From NCBI GenBank assembly GCA_947454235.1, contig CANGIY010000003.1, positions 186,001 through 250,000 on the forward strand: a stretch of 64,000 bases of DNA, in the 5' to 3' direction. The notes under the pieces are model-generated. The model made no database searches, was not told where the DNA came from, and was given only the letters and a program-made list of their open reading frames with translations. The translations under genes were made by a program, and so were the position numbers. Numbering within the stretch: the stretch's first letter is position 1; each line of letters starts with the position of its first letter. This document shows positions 25,109 through 34,312 of this stretch, piece by piece. The stretch is from Chitinophagaceae bacterium (GTDB lineage Bacteria > Bacteroidota > Bacteroidia > Chitinophagales > Chitinophagaceae).

Positions 25109-26380
25109 ATGCTGTACTTTTTATTCAAATATCTGCATGATAATCTCCATGTTTCGGGAACTGGGGTCTTTTCATACATCACCTTCAGGGCGGCAATGTC
25201 TATTATATTGTCTCTTGTCATCAGTATGCTTTTTGGTAAGCGCCTGATCGACTACCTGCGCTTCAAGCAAGTGGGTGAGGTCATCAGGACACTTGGTCTT
25301 GAGGGCGAGAGCACTAAAAAAGGTACACCAACAATGGGTGGGCTCATTATTATTGCAGCCATCCTTATACCTACTTTATTATTTGCACGTGTATCGAACG
25401 TGTACATAGTGCTCATGATACTATCAACCTTGTGGTTAGGTACTGTAGGTTTCATTGACGACTACATAAAAGTTTTCAAAAAGAACAAAGAAGGACTTGC
25501 AGGTAAGTTTAAAGTAATGGGACAAGTTGGGCTGGGCATTATTGTAGGCACAACAATGTATTATAATAATAATGTAGTGATTGCCCGCGAAGTGAAACCT
25601 AATCAGGAAGTAGTTCATAACTCAGAAGAAAAACTGGAGCGCGAAGCCAAACCCAGAAAAGACGAAACCGGAAAAGACAGGAAGTATGTGTATGTGAGAA
25701 CAGCTACTACTACAATTCCGTTCATCAAGGGCCACGAGTTTAGGTACGAGAAAGTGGCAGAAATCTTTGGCAAAAATACAATTCAATACACTACACCACT
25801 CATTTATATTCTGTTTGTAACGCTCATTATTGTGTTCTTTAGTAATGGAGCCAACCTGACGGATGGTATAGATGGGCTGGCGACAGGTACATCAGCCATT
25901 GTAGGCATGTGTTTGGGTGTGTTCGCTTACGTCTCGGGCAACTACAAATTCGCCGACTACCTGAATATCATGCATATCCCGAACCTTGGTGAACTGTCGA
26001 TATTCATCGGTGCCTTTGTTGGAGCGTGTGTGGGCTTCCTCTGGTACAATGCATTCCCTGCGCAGGTGTTTATGGGAGACACTGGTTCGCTTGCTTTGGG
26101 CGGCATCATTGCATCGCTGGCAATTATAGTTCGTAAAGAATTTTTAGTACCTATTATTTGCGGCATCTTCCTGATTGAAAACCTTTCAGTGATTATTCAA
26201 GTAGCTTATTTCAAACACACGAAGAAAAAATACGGTGAGGGACGACGCATTTTCAAAATGGCACCGTTGCACCACCATTACCAAAAACTAGGATATGCTG
26301 AACCTAAAATCGTAACGAGGTTCTGGATTGTAGGCATCATTCTGGCTATTTTAAGCATAGTAACTCTTAAACTCCAATAA
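25109..26380 (+). CDS. mraY: Phospho-N-acetylmuramoyl-pentapeptide-transferase
   Basis: MraY transfers phospho-MurNAc-pentapeptide to undecaprenyl phosphate to make lipid I in the inner membrane. The 423-residue protein has about ten helices and the active-site elements [45 protein letters not shown] and [11 protein letters not shown]. It is ~60 residues longer than E. coli MraY because of a charged insertion at residues ~160-205 ([19 protein letters not shown]), an extramembrane loop seen in other Bacteroidota. It is collinear with the rest of the dcw operon; murD begins 2 bp later. Confidence 0.97.
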   Translation: MLYFLFKYLHDNLHVSGTGVFSYITFRAAMSIILSLVISMLFGKRLIDYLRFKQVGEVIRTLGLEGESTKKGTPTMGGLIIIAAILIPTLLFARVSNVYIVLMILSTLWLGTVGFIDDYIKVFKKNKEGLAGKFKVMGQVGLGIIVGTTMYYNNNVVIAREVKPNQEVVHNSEEKLEREAKPRKDETGKDRKYVYVRTATTTIPFIKGHEFRYEKVAEIFGKNTIQYTTPLIYILFVTLIIVFFSNGANLTDGIDGLATGTSAIVGMCLGVFAYVSGNYKFADYLNIMHIPNLGELSIFIGAFVGACVGFLWYNAFPAQVFMGDTGSLALGGIIASLAIIVRKEFLVPIICGIFLIENLSVIIQVAYFKHTKKKYGEGRRIFKMAPLHHHYQKLGYAEPKIVTRFWIVGIILAILSIVTLKLQ

Positions 26381-26382
26381 TA

Positions 26383-27738
26383 ATGAATGGAAATAAAAAA
26401 CGCCTAGTAATACTTGGCGCCGGCATCAGCGGCGTAGGTGCTGCTTTGTTGGGCAACCAACAAGGTTGGGATGTTTTTGTTTCTGACTTTGGCTCAATAA
26501 ACCCTGAATTTAAACAACAACTTACCGACCACAACATAGAATTTGAAGAAAAAGGACACACCCTTGAAAAAATATTGAATGCAGATTGTTTGGTAAAAAG
26601 CCCGGGCATACCTGAAAAGACCGAAATCATGAAAAAAATAAGAGCAAAAGGCATTGAAGTTTGCTCTGAGATTGAATTCGCTTACAGGTACAAGGGTAAC
26701 TCTAAAATTGTAGCCATAACAGGTAGCAACGGAAAGAGCACCACAACAAAACTCATTTGGCACATGTACACTACCGCCGGCCTTGACGCTGCTTTGGTAG
26801 GCAACATTGGTCACAGCTTCGCGCTGCAGATATTTGAAAAGCCATGCGAATGGTATGTTATCGAAGTGAGCAGTTTTCAACTCGACGACGTACACCAGTT
26901 CAGACCCGACATTGCCATCATTCTGAATATTACACCCGACCATCTGGACAGGTATAACTATCAGTTTGAGAACTATGTGGCTTCAAAATTCCGAATCACT
27001 ATGAACCAGCAGGCGGGCGACCTCCTCATTTTGAATCAAGACGACAACTCCATTAACAACTATATCATTAACCATTCTATTCACGCTAAAATTGTTTTCA
27101 TAACGATGAATTCTAACCAGACTCCCGAAGAAGGCGGCTTTATTGACAAAGACCAAATGAACATCAACCTCAACAGCAACCACTTCGAAACATCAATTCA
27201 CGACCTCACCATCAAAGGCAAACACAACCTATACAACTCTATGGCAGCGGGCATCTCAGGTAAGGCGGCAGGCATCAGGAACGAGAAGATCAGGGAAAGT
27301 ATGTACACTTTCAAAGGTCTTGACCATCGTCTTGAGTTTATAGCCAGCATCAGAGGTGTTGAATTTATCAACGATTCAAAAGCAACCAATGTAAACTCTA
27401 CATGGTATGCGCTCGAATGCCAAAAGAAACCGGTTGTACTCATCTTAGGTGGTGTAGATAAAGGAAACGACTACACTGAAATATTAGATGTAGTAAGAGA
27501 AAAAGTAAAGGCAATTGTTTGTTTGGGTGTTGACAATGCCCCGATCCACAAAGCTTTTGGCGAAGTAGTTCCAACAATCGTTGAAACGCAGAACGCAAAA
27601 GACGCCGTTCAGGCTTCTTACGCACTTGCCGATGCCGGCGATGTGGTATTGCTTGCACCTGCCTGCGCTTCGTTCGACTTGTTCCAGAACTACGAAGACA
27701 GAGGTCGCCAATTCAGAGACGCCGTTTTGAACTTATAA
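26383..27738 (+). CDS. murD: UDP-N-acetylmuramoyl-L-alanine-D-glutamate ligase
   Basis: MurD adds D-glutamate to UDP-MurNAc-L-Ala. The 451-residue protein has a short N-terminal Rossmann-like domain (VILGAGISGVGAALLG), the ATP loop AITGSNGKSTTTKLIWHMY near residue 108, and the central EVSSFQLDDVHQFRPDIAII and NITPDHLDRYNY. The C-terminal domain contains LILGGVDKGNDYTEI and PACASFDLFQNYEDRGRQF. The length and motif order match canonical MurD. It follows mraY at once and precedes ftsW by 22 bp. Confidence 0.97.
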   Translation: MNGNKKRLVILGAGISGVGAALLGNQQGWDVFVSDFGSINPEFKQQLTDHNIEFEEKGHTLEKILNADCLVKSPGIPEKTEIMKKIRAKGIEVCSEIEFAYRYKGNSKIVAITGSNGKSTTTKLIWHMYTTAGLDAALVGNIGHSFALQIFEKPCEWYVIEVSSFQLDDVHQFRPDIAIILNITPDHLDRYNYQFENYVASKFRITMNQQAGDLLILNQDDNSINNYIINHSIHAKIVFITMNSNQTPEEGGFIDKDQMNINLNSNHFETSIHDLTIKGKHNLYNSMAAGISGKAAGIRNEKIRESMYTFKGLDHRLEFIASIRGVEFINDSKATNVNSTWYALECQKKPVVLILGGVDKGNDYTEILDVVREKVKAIVCLGVDNAPIHKAFGEVVPTIVETQNAKDAVQASYALADAGDVVLLAPACASFDLFQNYEDRGRQFRDAVLNL

Positions 27739-27760
27739 TTATCATAAAACCGATATAACA

Positions 27761-29047
27761 ATGAAACAATTACTGAACAAAACCAAGGGAGACCAAATAA
27801 TTTGGGGTGTAGTACTCGTACTATCGCTCGTGAGTTTACTTGCGGTGTATAGTTCGGTAAGTTCTCTTGCTATTCGAAAACACACCACTACAAGTCATTT
27901 TCTTATAAAGCAGATCATGATTTTAGGACTGGGATTTGTGATCATTTACTTCATTCACAATGTAAACTATGCCAAGTTCGCCAAGGTATCTATATGGGCA
28001 TACCTTATCAGCTTGCCATTGTTGCTGTGGACGCTTGCATTTGGTGCCAATATCAACTCAGGTGCCCGGTGGATCAGGGTGCCCGTGATTAATCTTACAT
28101 TCCAGACATCTGACCTTGCCAAGCTGGCATTGTTCATGTTCCTGGCGCGGATGCTGAGTATCAAACAAAATGTAATCACCGATTTCAAAAAAGGTTTTAT
28201 CCCGGTATTACTACCTGTGCTTGTTACCTGCGGACTCATTGCTCCTGCAAACCTTTCGACTGCACTTATGATTGGAACTACAGCCTCAATTGTGTTCTTT
28301 ATTGGAAGGGTTGAATTGAAGCACATTGGAATTCTGATCGCTTCAGGCATAGGTATTCTATTGATTGTGTTCAGTATATCATTTGCTACCGGTAAAGGTC
28401 GTGCAGCTACATGGTTGCACAGAATTGAATCGTTCAGGAAAGGTGAAGACAAGAACGACGCACAAACCGATGGTTATCAGGTGTTGCAAGCTAAAATCGC
28501 TATAGCCAACGGCGGCATTACAGGCCGGGGACCGGGCAATAGCCTCCAAAGAAACTTTTTACCACACGCTGACTCTGACTTCATTTATGCCATCATACTT
28601 GAAGAATATGGCCTGGTGGGTGGGTTTATACTTATACTTATATACCTGCTGTTTTTGTGGCGAAGTATATTAATATTCAAACGATGCCCTTATGCATTTG
28701 GAGCATTTCTGGCGGTGGCGCTGGCGGTGGCACTAGTGTTTCAGGCAATGTTGAATATGGCAGTTAATGTACACCTGATGCCGGTAACGGGTATTACGCT
28801 CCCGCTAGTGAGTATGGGTGGTTCGTCAATCTGGTTTACCAGCGTGGCGATAGGAATCATTCTCAGCGTAAGTAAATATGTCGATGAAATGGAGGGGAAG
28901 AGTGGAGGAAGACCGAGAAAACCATCGACCAAAAAAACATCTGAAATTTCAGACGATGATTTTGACGATGTATTCAACAATGAAACTTCTAAAATTTTCG
29001 TACAATCCGGCAAAAAAGGCGGCAACGCTCCGGAACCGGCAATATAA
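27761..29047 (+). CDS. ftsW: Lipid II polymerase FtsW (SEDS family)
   Basis: The 428-residue protein has ten hydrophobic helices up to residue ~375 and then a ~55-residue cytoplasmic, charged tail (MEGKSGGRPRKPSTKKTSEI). SEDS signatures include GANINSGARWIRVPVINLTF, GNSLQRNFLPHADSDFIYAI, and NMAVNVHLMPVTGITLPLVS with SMGGSS. FtsW polymerises lipid II at the septum together with the transpeptidase FtsI encoded upstream. The position between murD and murG is the standard dcw order. No RodA-type neighbours are present. Confidence 0.96.
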   Translation: MKQLLNKTKGDQIIWGVVLVLSLVSLLAVYSSVSSLAIRKHTTTSHFLIKQIMILGLGFVIIYFIHNVNYAKFAKVSIWAYLISLPLLLWTLAFGANINSGARWIRVPVINLTFQTSDLAKLALFMFLARMLSIKQNVITDFKKGFIPVLLPVLVTCGLIAPANLSTALMIGTTASIVFFIGRVELKHIGILIASGIGILLIVFSISFATGKGRAATWLHRIESFRKGEDKNDAQTDGYQVLQAKIAIANGGITGRGPGNSLQRNFLPHADSDFIYAIILEEYGLVGGFILILIYLLFLWRSILIFKRCPYAFGAFLAVALAVALVFQAMLNMAVNVHLMPVTGITLPLVSMGGSSIWFTSVAIGIILSVSKYVDEMEGKSGGRPRKPSTKKTSEISDDDFDDVFNNETSKIFVQSGKKGGNAPEPAI

Positions 29048-29056
29048 TTTTAAATC

Positions 29057-30166
29057 ATGAGTACCTTAAAAGTAATAATAGCAGGAGGCGGTACGGGTGG
29101 ACATATCTTCCCGGCTGTAGCCATCGGACACGCCATTCAACGGCTGTGGCCCGGTGCCCAGTTGCTGTTTGTCGGGGCTTTAGGGAAAATGGAAATGGAG
29201 AAAGTACCAAAGGAAGGATTTACCATAATAGGCCTTGATATTGTAGGCTTTAACCGCAGCAATTGGCTGAAAAACATCACTCTTCCTATAAAACTTATCA
29301 AAAGCCGACTCAAAGCCCAATCCATCATCAAAGATTTCAATCCTGATGTTGTGATTGGGGTCGGAGGCTTTGCCAGCTTTCCTATGCTTAATGCAGCACA
29401 GGCGAAAGGCATACCAACGCTCATACAAGAACAAAACTCCTATGCAGGCAAGAGCAATAAAATACTTGCTCAGCAGGCAGAAGCGGTTTGTGTGGCGTAT
29501 GAAAACATGGGTAAGTTCTTCCCGGCCAACAAGCTTATGCTCACGGGAAACCCTGTCCGCAAGAATATTTCCGGCTCAAAGGTGACAAAGGAAGCAGCAA
29601 TGCAACACTTCGGGTTGAAGAACGACATGCCTACCCTGCTTATTGTTGGTGGTAGTCTTGGAGCGCAATCAATCAATGAAGCCATAGACGCAGGGCTTGA
29701 TAAACTAGTAGCGGCAGGATTGCAAATCATTTGGCAAACAGGAAAACCTTATGCCGAAAAAGCAACCCAGCGTGCAAAGAGTTTTGGAAGCAATGTATTG
29801 GCAACAGCGTTTATTCAAGAAATGGAATATGCTTATGCAGCCGCTGATATGGTAGTTTCCAGAGCAGGTGCACTGGCTATTGCAGAATTATGCATAGCAG
29901 GTAAACCGGTAATTTTTGTACCGTATCCACATGCCGCAGAGGACCATCAGACTTCTAACGCAATTGCACTGGTGAATAACCAGGCAGCACAAATAGTAAA
30001 AGATAGTGAAGTTCATCAACAATTGATAGGTAAGATACTTGAACTAAAAGACAACACGACAACATGCACCACGATGGCCAACAACATTTTAAAAATGGCA
30101 ATCACTGATGCAGATGAAAGAATAGCAAACAAAGTTTTTGATATAGTTAAAAGCAAGAAAAAGTAA
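29057..30166 (+). CDS. murG: UDP-N-acetylglucosamine-N-acetylmuramyl-(pentapeptide) pyrophosphoryl-undecaprenol N-acetylglucosamine transferase
   Basis: MurG adds GlcNAc to lipid I to form lipid II on the cytoplasmic face. The 369-residue GT28 enzyme begins with the diagnostic glycine-rich loop IIAGGGTGGHIFPAVAIG (residues ~7-24). It continues with GVGGFASFPMLNAAQAKGIP and QEQNSYAGKSNKILA. Its C-terminal donor domain has IVGGSLGAQSINEAI, SRAGALAIAELCIAGKPVIF and PYPHAAEDHQTSNA. All canonical motifs are intact. It lies between ftsW and murC in the operon, with 9- and 19-bp gaps. Confidence 0.97.
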   Translation: MSTLKVIIAGGGTGGHIFPAVAIGHAIQRLWPGAQLLFVGALGKMEMEKVPKEGFTIIGLDIVGFNRSNWLKNITLPIKLIKSRLKAQSIIKDFNPDVVIGVGGFASFPMLNAAQAKGIPTLIQEQNSYAGKSNKILAQQAEAVCVAYENMGKFFPANKLMLTGNPVRKNISGSKVTKEAAMQHFGLKNDMPTLLIVGGSLGAQSINEAIDAGLDKLVAAGLQIIWQTGKPYAEKATQRAKSFGSNVLATAFIQEMEYAYAAADMVVSRAGALAIAELCIAGKPVIFVPYPHAAEDHQTSNAIALVNNQAAQIVKDSEVHQQLIGKILELKDNTTTCTTMANNILKMAITDADERIANKVFDIVKSKKK

Positions 30167-30185
30167 ACACTGAAAACCCGGAAAA

Positions 30186-31541
30186 ATGAACGTAAGAGCA
30201 ATTAAAAAGGTGTACTTCATAGGAATAGGCGGCATAGGCATGAGCGCTATAGCCCGCTTTTTCTTACAACAGGGAACCACTGTATCGGGATACGACCGTA
30301 CAGAAACCGCCCTTACGACCCAACTCATTGCAGAAGGTTTCCAGATTCATTTTACCGACGACGTTGCTTTGATTGATAGAGACGCTGAACTGGTGGTTTA
30401 CACCCCTGCAATACCAAAAGACCATAAAGAACTGAACTGGTACAAGGACAACGGTTACCCGGTATATAAACGCAGCGATGTTTTGCAATGGATCACAGAA
30501 ACACTGTATTCTATTACCGTGGCGGGCACTCACGGCAAAACAACCATTTCGACCATGATCGCTTACCTATTGCGTGAAACAGGTTATGGTTGTAATGCCT
30601 TCCTTGGGGGAATTTCGGTGAACTATGGCACAAACTATTGGGGAAGTAGCAACGATGTGGCTGTAATTGAAGCTGATGAATTTGACCGTAGCTTTCTGAA
30701 ATTACGCCCCGATCTTGCAGTGCTTACAGCGATTGATGCGGACCACTTAGACATATATGGTACCATTGATGAAATAGAAAAAGCGTTTCTTCAATACACC
30801 GACAACATAAAACCAAACGGACAGTTGGTGGTAAAACACGGTTTACACCGCATTGGCGAAATGAAGGCAAACCACAAAATGACCTATGCTTTCAACGATT
30901 CATCGGCTGCGGTATATGCAACCAATGTTGTTAACAGAAACGGAGGTTATACGTTTGATGTAAAAGGAGTAAACTGGAGCATTGAAGGTTTCGATTTAAA
31001 TATCGGGGGCTTACATAATGTCGAAAATGCGGTAGCAGCGATTGTTGTTACACGCAGGCTAGGCATTGACCCTGAAAAAGTAAAAGCTGCACTTGCGAAC
31101 TTTAAAGGCATCAAGCGCAGGTTTGAATATATCATACTAAATGAACAACAGGCTTTCATTGATGACTATGCGCATCACCCCGAAGAGTTGGCAGCACTCA
31201 TAAAAAGTGCTAAAAACCTATTTCCTGACAGAAAATGCGTTGTGAGTTTTCAACCACATTTGTTTACCAGAACGAGGGATTTCGCTGAAGGATTTGCAAA
31301 AAGTCTGGATATGGCTGATGAAGTTTTACTGCTCGACATCTACCCTGCCCGTGAATTACCTATTGAGGGTGTAACCACAAAAATGATAACAGACCTCATG
31401 AAAAATCCGAACCACAAGATTCTTTCGAAAGATGAATTAGTGGCATACGTAGCAAAAACTAAACCGAACCTGTTTGTAACATCAGGCGCGGGCGACATTG
31501 ATAAACTTGTAACACCAATTAAAGAAGCATTGAGCAAATAG
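30186..31541 (+). CDS. murC: UDP-N-acetylmuramate-L-alanine ligase
   Basis: MurC catalyses the first stem-peptide step, adding L-alanine to UDP-MurNAc. The 451-residue protein has an N-terminal nucleotide-sugar binding domain (VYFIGIGGIGMSAIARFFL), the ATP loop TVAGTHGKTTISTMIAYLLR near residue 113, EADEFDRSFLKLRPDLAVLT, and AIDADHLDIYGT. The C-terminal domain carries FIDDYAHHPEELAA and VVSFQPHLFTRTRDF. The motif set distinguishes MurC from Mpl, MurD and MurE. It precedes ftsQ by 4 bp. Confidence 0.97.
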   Translation: MNVRAIKKVYFIGIGGIGMSAIARFFLQQGTTVSGYDRTETALTTQLIAEGFQIHFTDDVALIDRDAELVVYTPAIPKDHKELNWYKDNGYPVYKRSDVLQWITETLYSITVAGTHGKTTISTMIAYLLRETGYGCNAFLGGISVNYGTNYWGSSNDVAVIEADEFDRSFLKLRPDLAVLTAIDADHLDIYGTIDEIEKAFLQYTDNIKPNGQLVVKHGLHRIGEMKANHKMTYAFNDSSAAVYATNVVNRNGGYTFDVKGVNWSIEGFDLNIGGLHNVENAVAAIVVTRRLGIDPEKVKAALANFKGIKRRFEYIILNEQQAFIDDYAHHPEELAALIKSAKNLFPDRKCVVSFQPHLFTRTRDFAEGFAKSLDMADEVLLLDIYPARELPIEGVTTKMITDLMKNPNHKILSKDELVAYVAKTKPNLFVTSGAGDIDKLVTPIKEALSK

Positions 31542-31545
31542 AAAA

Positions 31546-32709
31546 ATGGCAGGCAAAGTAAAAATATCGATTCCGAAGGTATTAAAAGCACTTACGACAC
31601 TCGTAATGGCCACTACTTGCATTATTGCCATCATCAGCAGTGCCCGCATCGAAAACAACCAACCTGTTTCAGGCAAAATAGTAACTATAAAAAGCGATAA
31701 GCGCTATAACTTCCTCGAAGAGAAACAAGTACTCAAAGAGGCCATTTATGATAGAAACATAGATATCGACAATGTATTCATTGCCAATCTGGACGTGAAT
31801 GAGATGGAAAAAACACTCAAAAACGACCCATGGATTGGAGAGGCGCAAGTATATATTGATAACAAAAAAAAGCTACACCTCGATGTAACACAACGCAAAC
31901 CGATTGTGCGCATTTTTGATGTAGCCGGGAATAGTTACTATATGGACAAAACCCTGGCGACAATGCCTCTCAGTGAGAAATTCCACTACTATACCAATGT
32001 AGTTGTGAATGTACCTGTGATAGGCAACGACACTCCGGGATTGATTGTAAAAACAAGCATAGCTCGTTTGGTGAATACGTTGCTTGCTGATAGTTTTTGG
32101 GCTGCGCAGGTTTCCCACATTAACTACGAGCAAGGAAATAACTTCTCCATCAATACGGTATTTGGCAAGCAAGTAATAGTGCTGGGCGATACCGGGAGGT
32201 TGGAAGAAAAACTGGCAAATGTTCGCATGTTCTACAACAAAGTGATGAACCGTATAGGCTGGGATAAATACGACACTATCGATGTACGATTTAAGGAGCA
32301 AGTTGTGGCATCGCCAAAAATCATTATTCCAAGCATTGAAGCCAAGGCCAAGAAAGAAGAAGAAAACAGCTTCGTACTGGCACTGGAAAAAACTAGGTTA
32401 CTGGAAGACTCACTGGAAGCTGCACGCGCTGCGAAGGCAGACAACCACGTGAAAAAAATCGCAGACAAACTTGCTGAAAGCCGAGACAAGCGCGAAGCGG
32501 AAAAACGTAAAAAGGAACAAGAAGAAGAGCACAAACAAGCACGAGGACATGACCAGCCTAGGGGACACGAAACGCCAAAAATACACATAGGCCCAACAGC
32601 GGGCAGTGCACCGAAAGGACACGAAACGCCCAAAAGCCACGAAAAGCCGAAAGACGGAGGTACGAAACAAAACCAGACTTCAGCACCGAAAAAAGAAAAT
32701 AAGAAATAA
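31546..32709 (+). CDS. ftsQ: FtsQ/DivIB-like divisome protein with long charged C-terminal tail
   Basis: This 387-residue bitopic protein has one membrane helix near residues 14-30 (LTTLVMATTCIIAIISS) followed by a periplasmic POTRA-like region (VFIANLDVNEMEKTLKNDPW, then VTQRKPIVRIFD) and a beta domain, as in FtsQ. After residue ~265 it departs from the family: about 60 residues of alternating Glu/Lys helix (SRDKREAEKRKKEQEEEHKQ), then a His/Gly/Pro tail containing GHETPK twice and GHDQPRG. Family members end shortly after the beta domain. Position between murC and ftsA supports the call. Confidence 0.9.
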   Translation: MAGKVKISIPKVLKALTTLVMATTCIIAIISSARIENNQPVSGKIVTIKSDKRYNFLEEKQVLKEAIYDRNIDIDNVFIANLDVNEMEKTLKNDPWIGEAQVYIDNKKKLHLDVTQRKPIVRIFDVAGNSYYMDKTLATMPLSEKFHYYTNVVVNVPVIGNDTPGLIVKTSIARLVNTLLADSFWAAQVSHINYEQGNNFSINTVFGKQVIVLGDTGRLEEKLANVRMFYNKVMNRIGWDKYDTIDVRFKEQVVASPKIIIPSIEAKAKKEEENSFVLALEKTRLLEDSLEAARAAKADNHVKKIADKLAESRDKREAEKRKKEQEEEHKQARGHDQPRGHETPKIHIGPTAGSAPKGHETPKSHEKPKDGGTKQNQTSAPKKENKK

Positions 32710-32748
32710 CAAAACATAACATAAGAACAACAGCTAATACTATTAATT

Positions 32749-34188
32749 ATGCCGGGAAACTCAAACGCTAAACAAAATCCAATTATCGTGGGTCTGGATA
32801 TAGGCACCACTAAAGTTGTCGCCATTGCCGGACGCAAGAATGAATTCGGCAAACTGGAAATACTCGGTTTCGGTAAAGCCGACTCCGCGGGTGTTGTCCA
32901 TGGCATGGTGCAAAACATTGAAGAATGTATCCGGTCCATCCATCAGGCGATTGACCGCTGCCTGGATTCGAACAAAAAACTCGATATTAAGGAAGTGTAT
33001 GTAGGTATCGCCGGCCAACATATTAAAAGCATTCAAACAAGGGGCGACAGGGTGCGCACCAACGTTGAAGATGAAATAAGCAAAGCAGATGTTGAAGCAT
33101 TGATCAGAGATCAGTTCAAAACATTCATACCTGCCAGCGACCAAATCATCGACATTATCCCCCAGGACTTCACGGTTGACAACTCACAACCTGTGGTGAA
33201 CCCTGTTGGTATGAGCGGTGTAAAAATTGGCGCTAATTTCCACATCATCACCGGTGACAAACACGCCATCAGAAATATAAAAAGGTGTATCGACAAATCA
33301 CACCTTATGACACGCGACCTCGTACTTCAACCGCTCGCTTCTGCTGCTGCAGTTATGAACGATGAAGACATGGAAGCAGGTGTTGTGATTGTTGATATAG
33401 GTGGTGGCACTACCGATATGGCAGTGTTCCACGAAGGCATATTGCGCCATACAGCAGTAATCCCTTACGGCGGTGTCAATGTTACCAATGACATCAGGCA
33501 AGGCTTAGGCGTATTGAAAGCACAGGCTGAACAAATGAAAGTGCAGTTTGGCTCTTCTTTAGCTGCCGAAACCAACCAAAATGCGTTTATCACAATTCCG
33601 GGATTACGCGGCTTGCAACCAAAAGAAATTTCAGTGAGGAATCTCTCTGAAATTATTGAGGCACGTATTGAAGAAATTCTTGATTATGTAGTCATAAACC
33701 TTAAACAAGTAGATGTATTACACAGGCTTCACGGCGGTATTATCCTAACCGGTGGAGGTGCACGTCTTAAACACCTAGCACAACTCACAGCGTTTAAAAC
33801 AGGTATGAATGTGCGCATTGGTACACCAAACGAACATTTAGCAGGCGGTCACTCTAAACTGCTTGAAGATCCAATGTACGCAACATGTATCGGCTTGATT
33901 ATGCGTGGCTACAACGACTGGGAAAACGGCAAATTACAGTTTGTTGGAGACGGCAATACTGAAATTCAGGACGTAGAAACCGATGCTGCTCAACAAGAAC
34001 CTCAGCCTTCTCCGCTCGCACAAGTGGAAGAAGAAAAGAAGAAAAATGAACAAAACAATCCGGAACCGGAGGAATATAAGGAAAATACCGAAACAAAACA
34101 ACCAAAAGAACACGCCAAAGTAAAAAATGTGTTTAACTTGTTTAAAGGTAAATTTTTAGAAATGTTTGGAGATACTGAAGAGGAATAA
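32749..34188 (+). CDS. ftsA: Cell division protein FtsA
   Basis: FtsA is the actin-like membrane anchor of the Z-ring. The 479-residue protein has the actin-fold ATP motifs VGLDIGTTKVVAIAGRKNE (residues ~13-31), VVIVDIGGGTTDMAVFHEG, and GGIILTGGGARLKHLAQLTA. The family-specific 1C domain is present (VYVGIAGQHIKSIQTRGDRV). A ~65-residue Glu/Pro/Gln-rich linker leads to the C-terminal membrane-targeting helix NVFNLFKGKFLEMFGD. It is directly followed by ftsZ after 124 bp. Confidence 0.96.
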   Translation: MPGNSNAKQNPIIVGLDIGTTKVVAIAGRKNEFGKLEILGFGKADSAGVVHGMVQNIEECIRSIHQAIDRCLDSNKKLDIKEVYVGIAGQHIKSIQTRGDRVRTNVEDEISKADVEALIRDQFKTFIPASDQIIDIIPQDFTVDNSQPVVNPVGMSGVKIGANFHIITGDKHAIRNIKRCIDKSHLMTRDLVLQPLASAAAVMNDEDMEAGVVIVDIGGGTTDMAVFHEGILRHTAVIPYGGVNVTNDIRQGLGVLKAQAEQMKVQFGSSLAAETNQNAFITIPGLRGLQPKEISVRNLSEIIEARIEEILDYVVINLKQVDVLHRLHGGIILTGGGARLKHLAQLTAFKTGMNVRIGTPNEHLAGGHSKLLEDPMYATCIGLIMRGYNDWENGKLQFVGDGNTEIQDVETDAAQQEPQPSPLAQVEEEKKKNEQNNPEPEEYKENTETKQPKEHAKVKNVFNLFKGKFLEMFGDTEEE

Positions 34189-34312
34189 TATTTCTATCTT
34201 GCATGACCTTCACAACATTACATACTTAGTTTTTTATACCTATACGTAACTAATTGACAAAGAGCAAATATTCACAACTTTCAAAATATTATTAACCTGA
34301 AAATTAACAAAC

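Noticed and set aside
32232-32939. 235-codon minus-strand frame opposite ftsQ and ftsA
   Set aside because: It is the complement of the Lys/Glu-rich ftsQ tail, giving a Ser/Phe/Leu-rich product without homology features.
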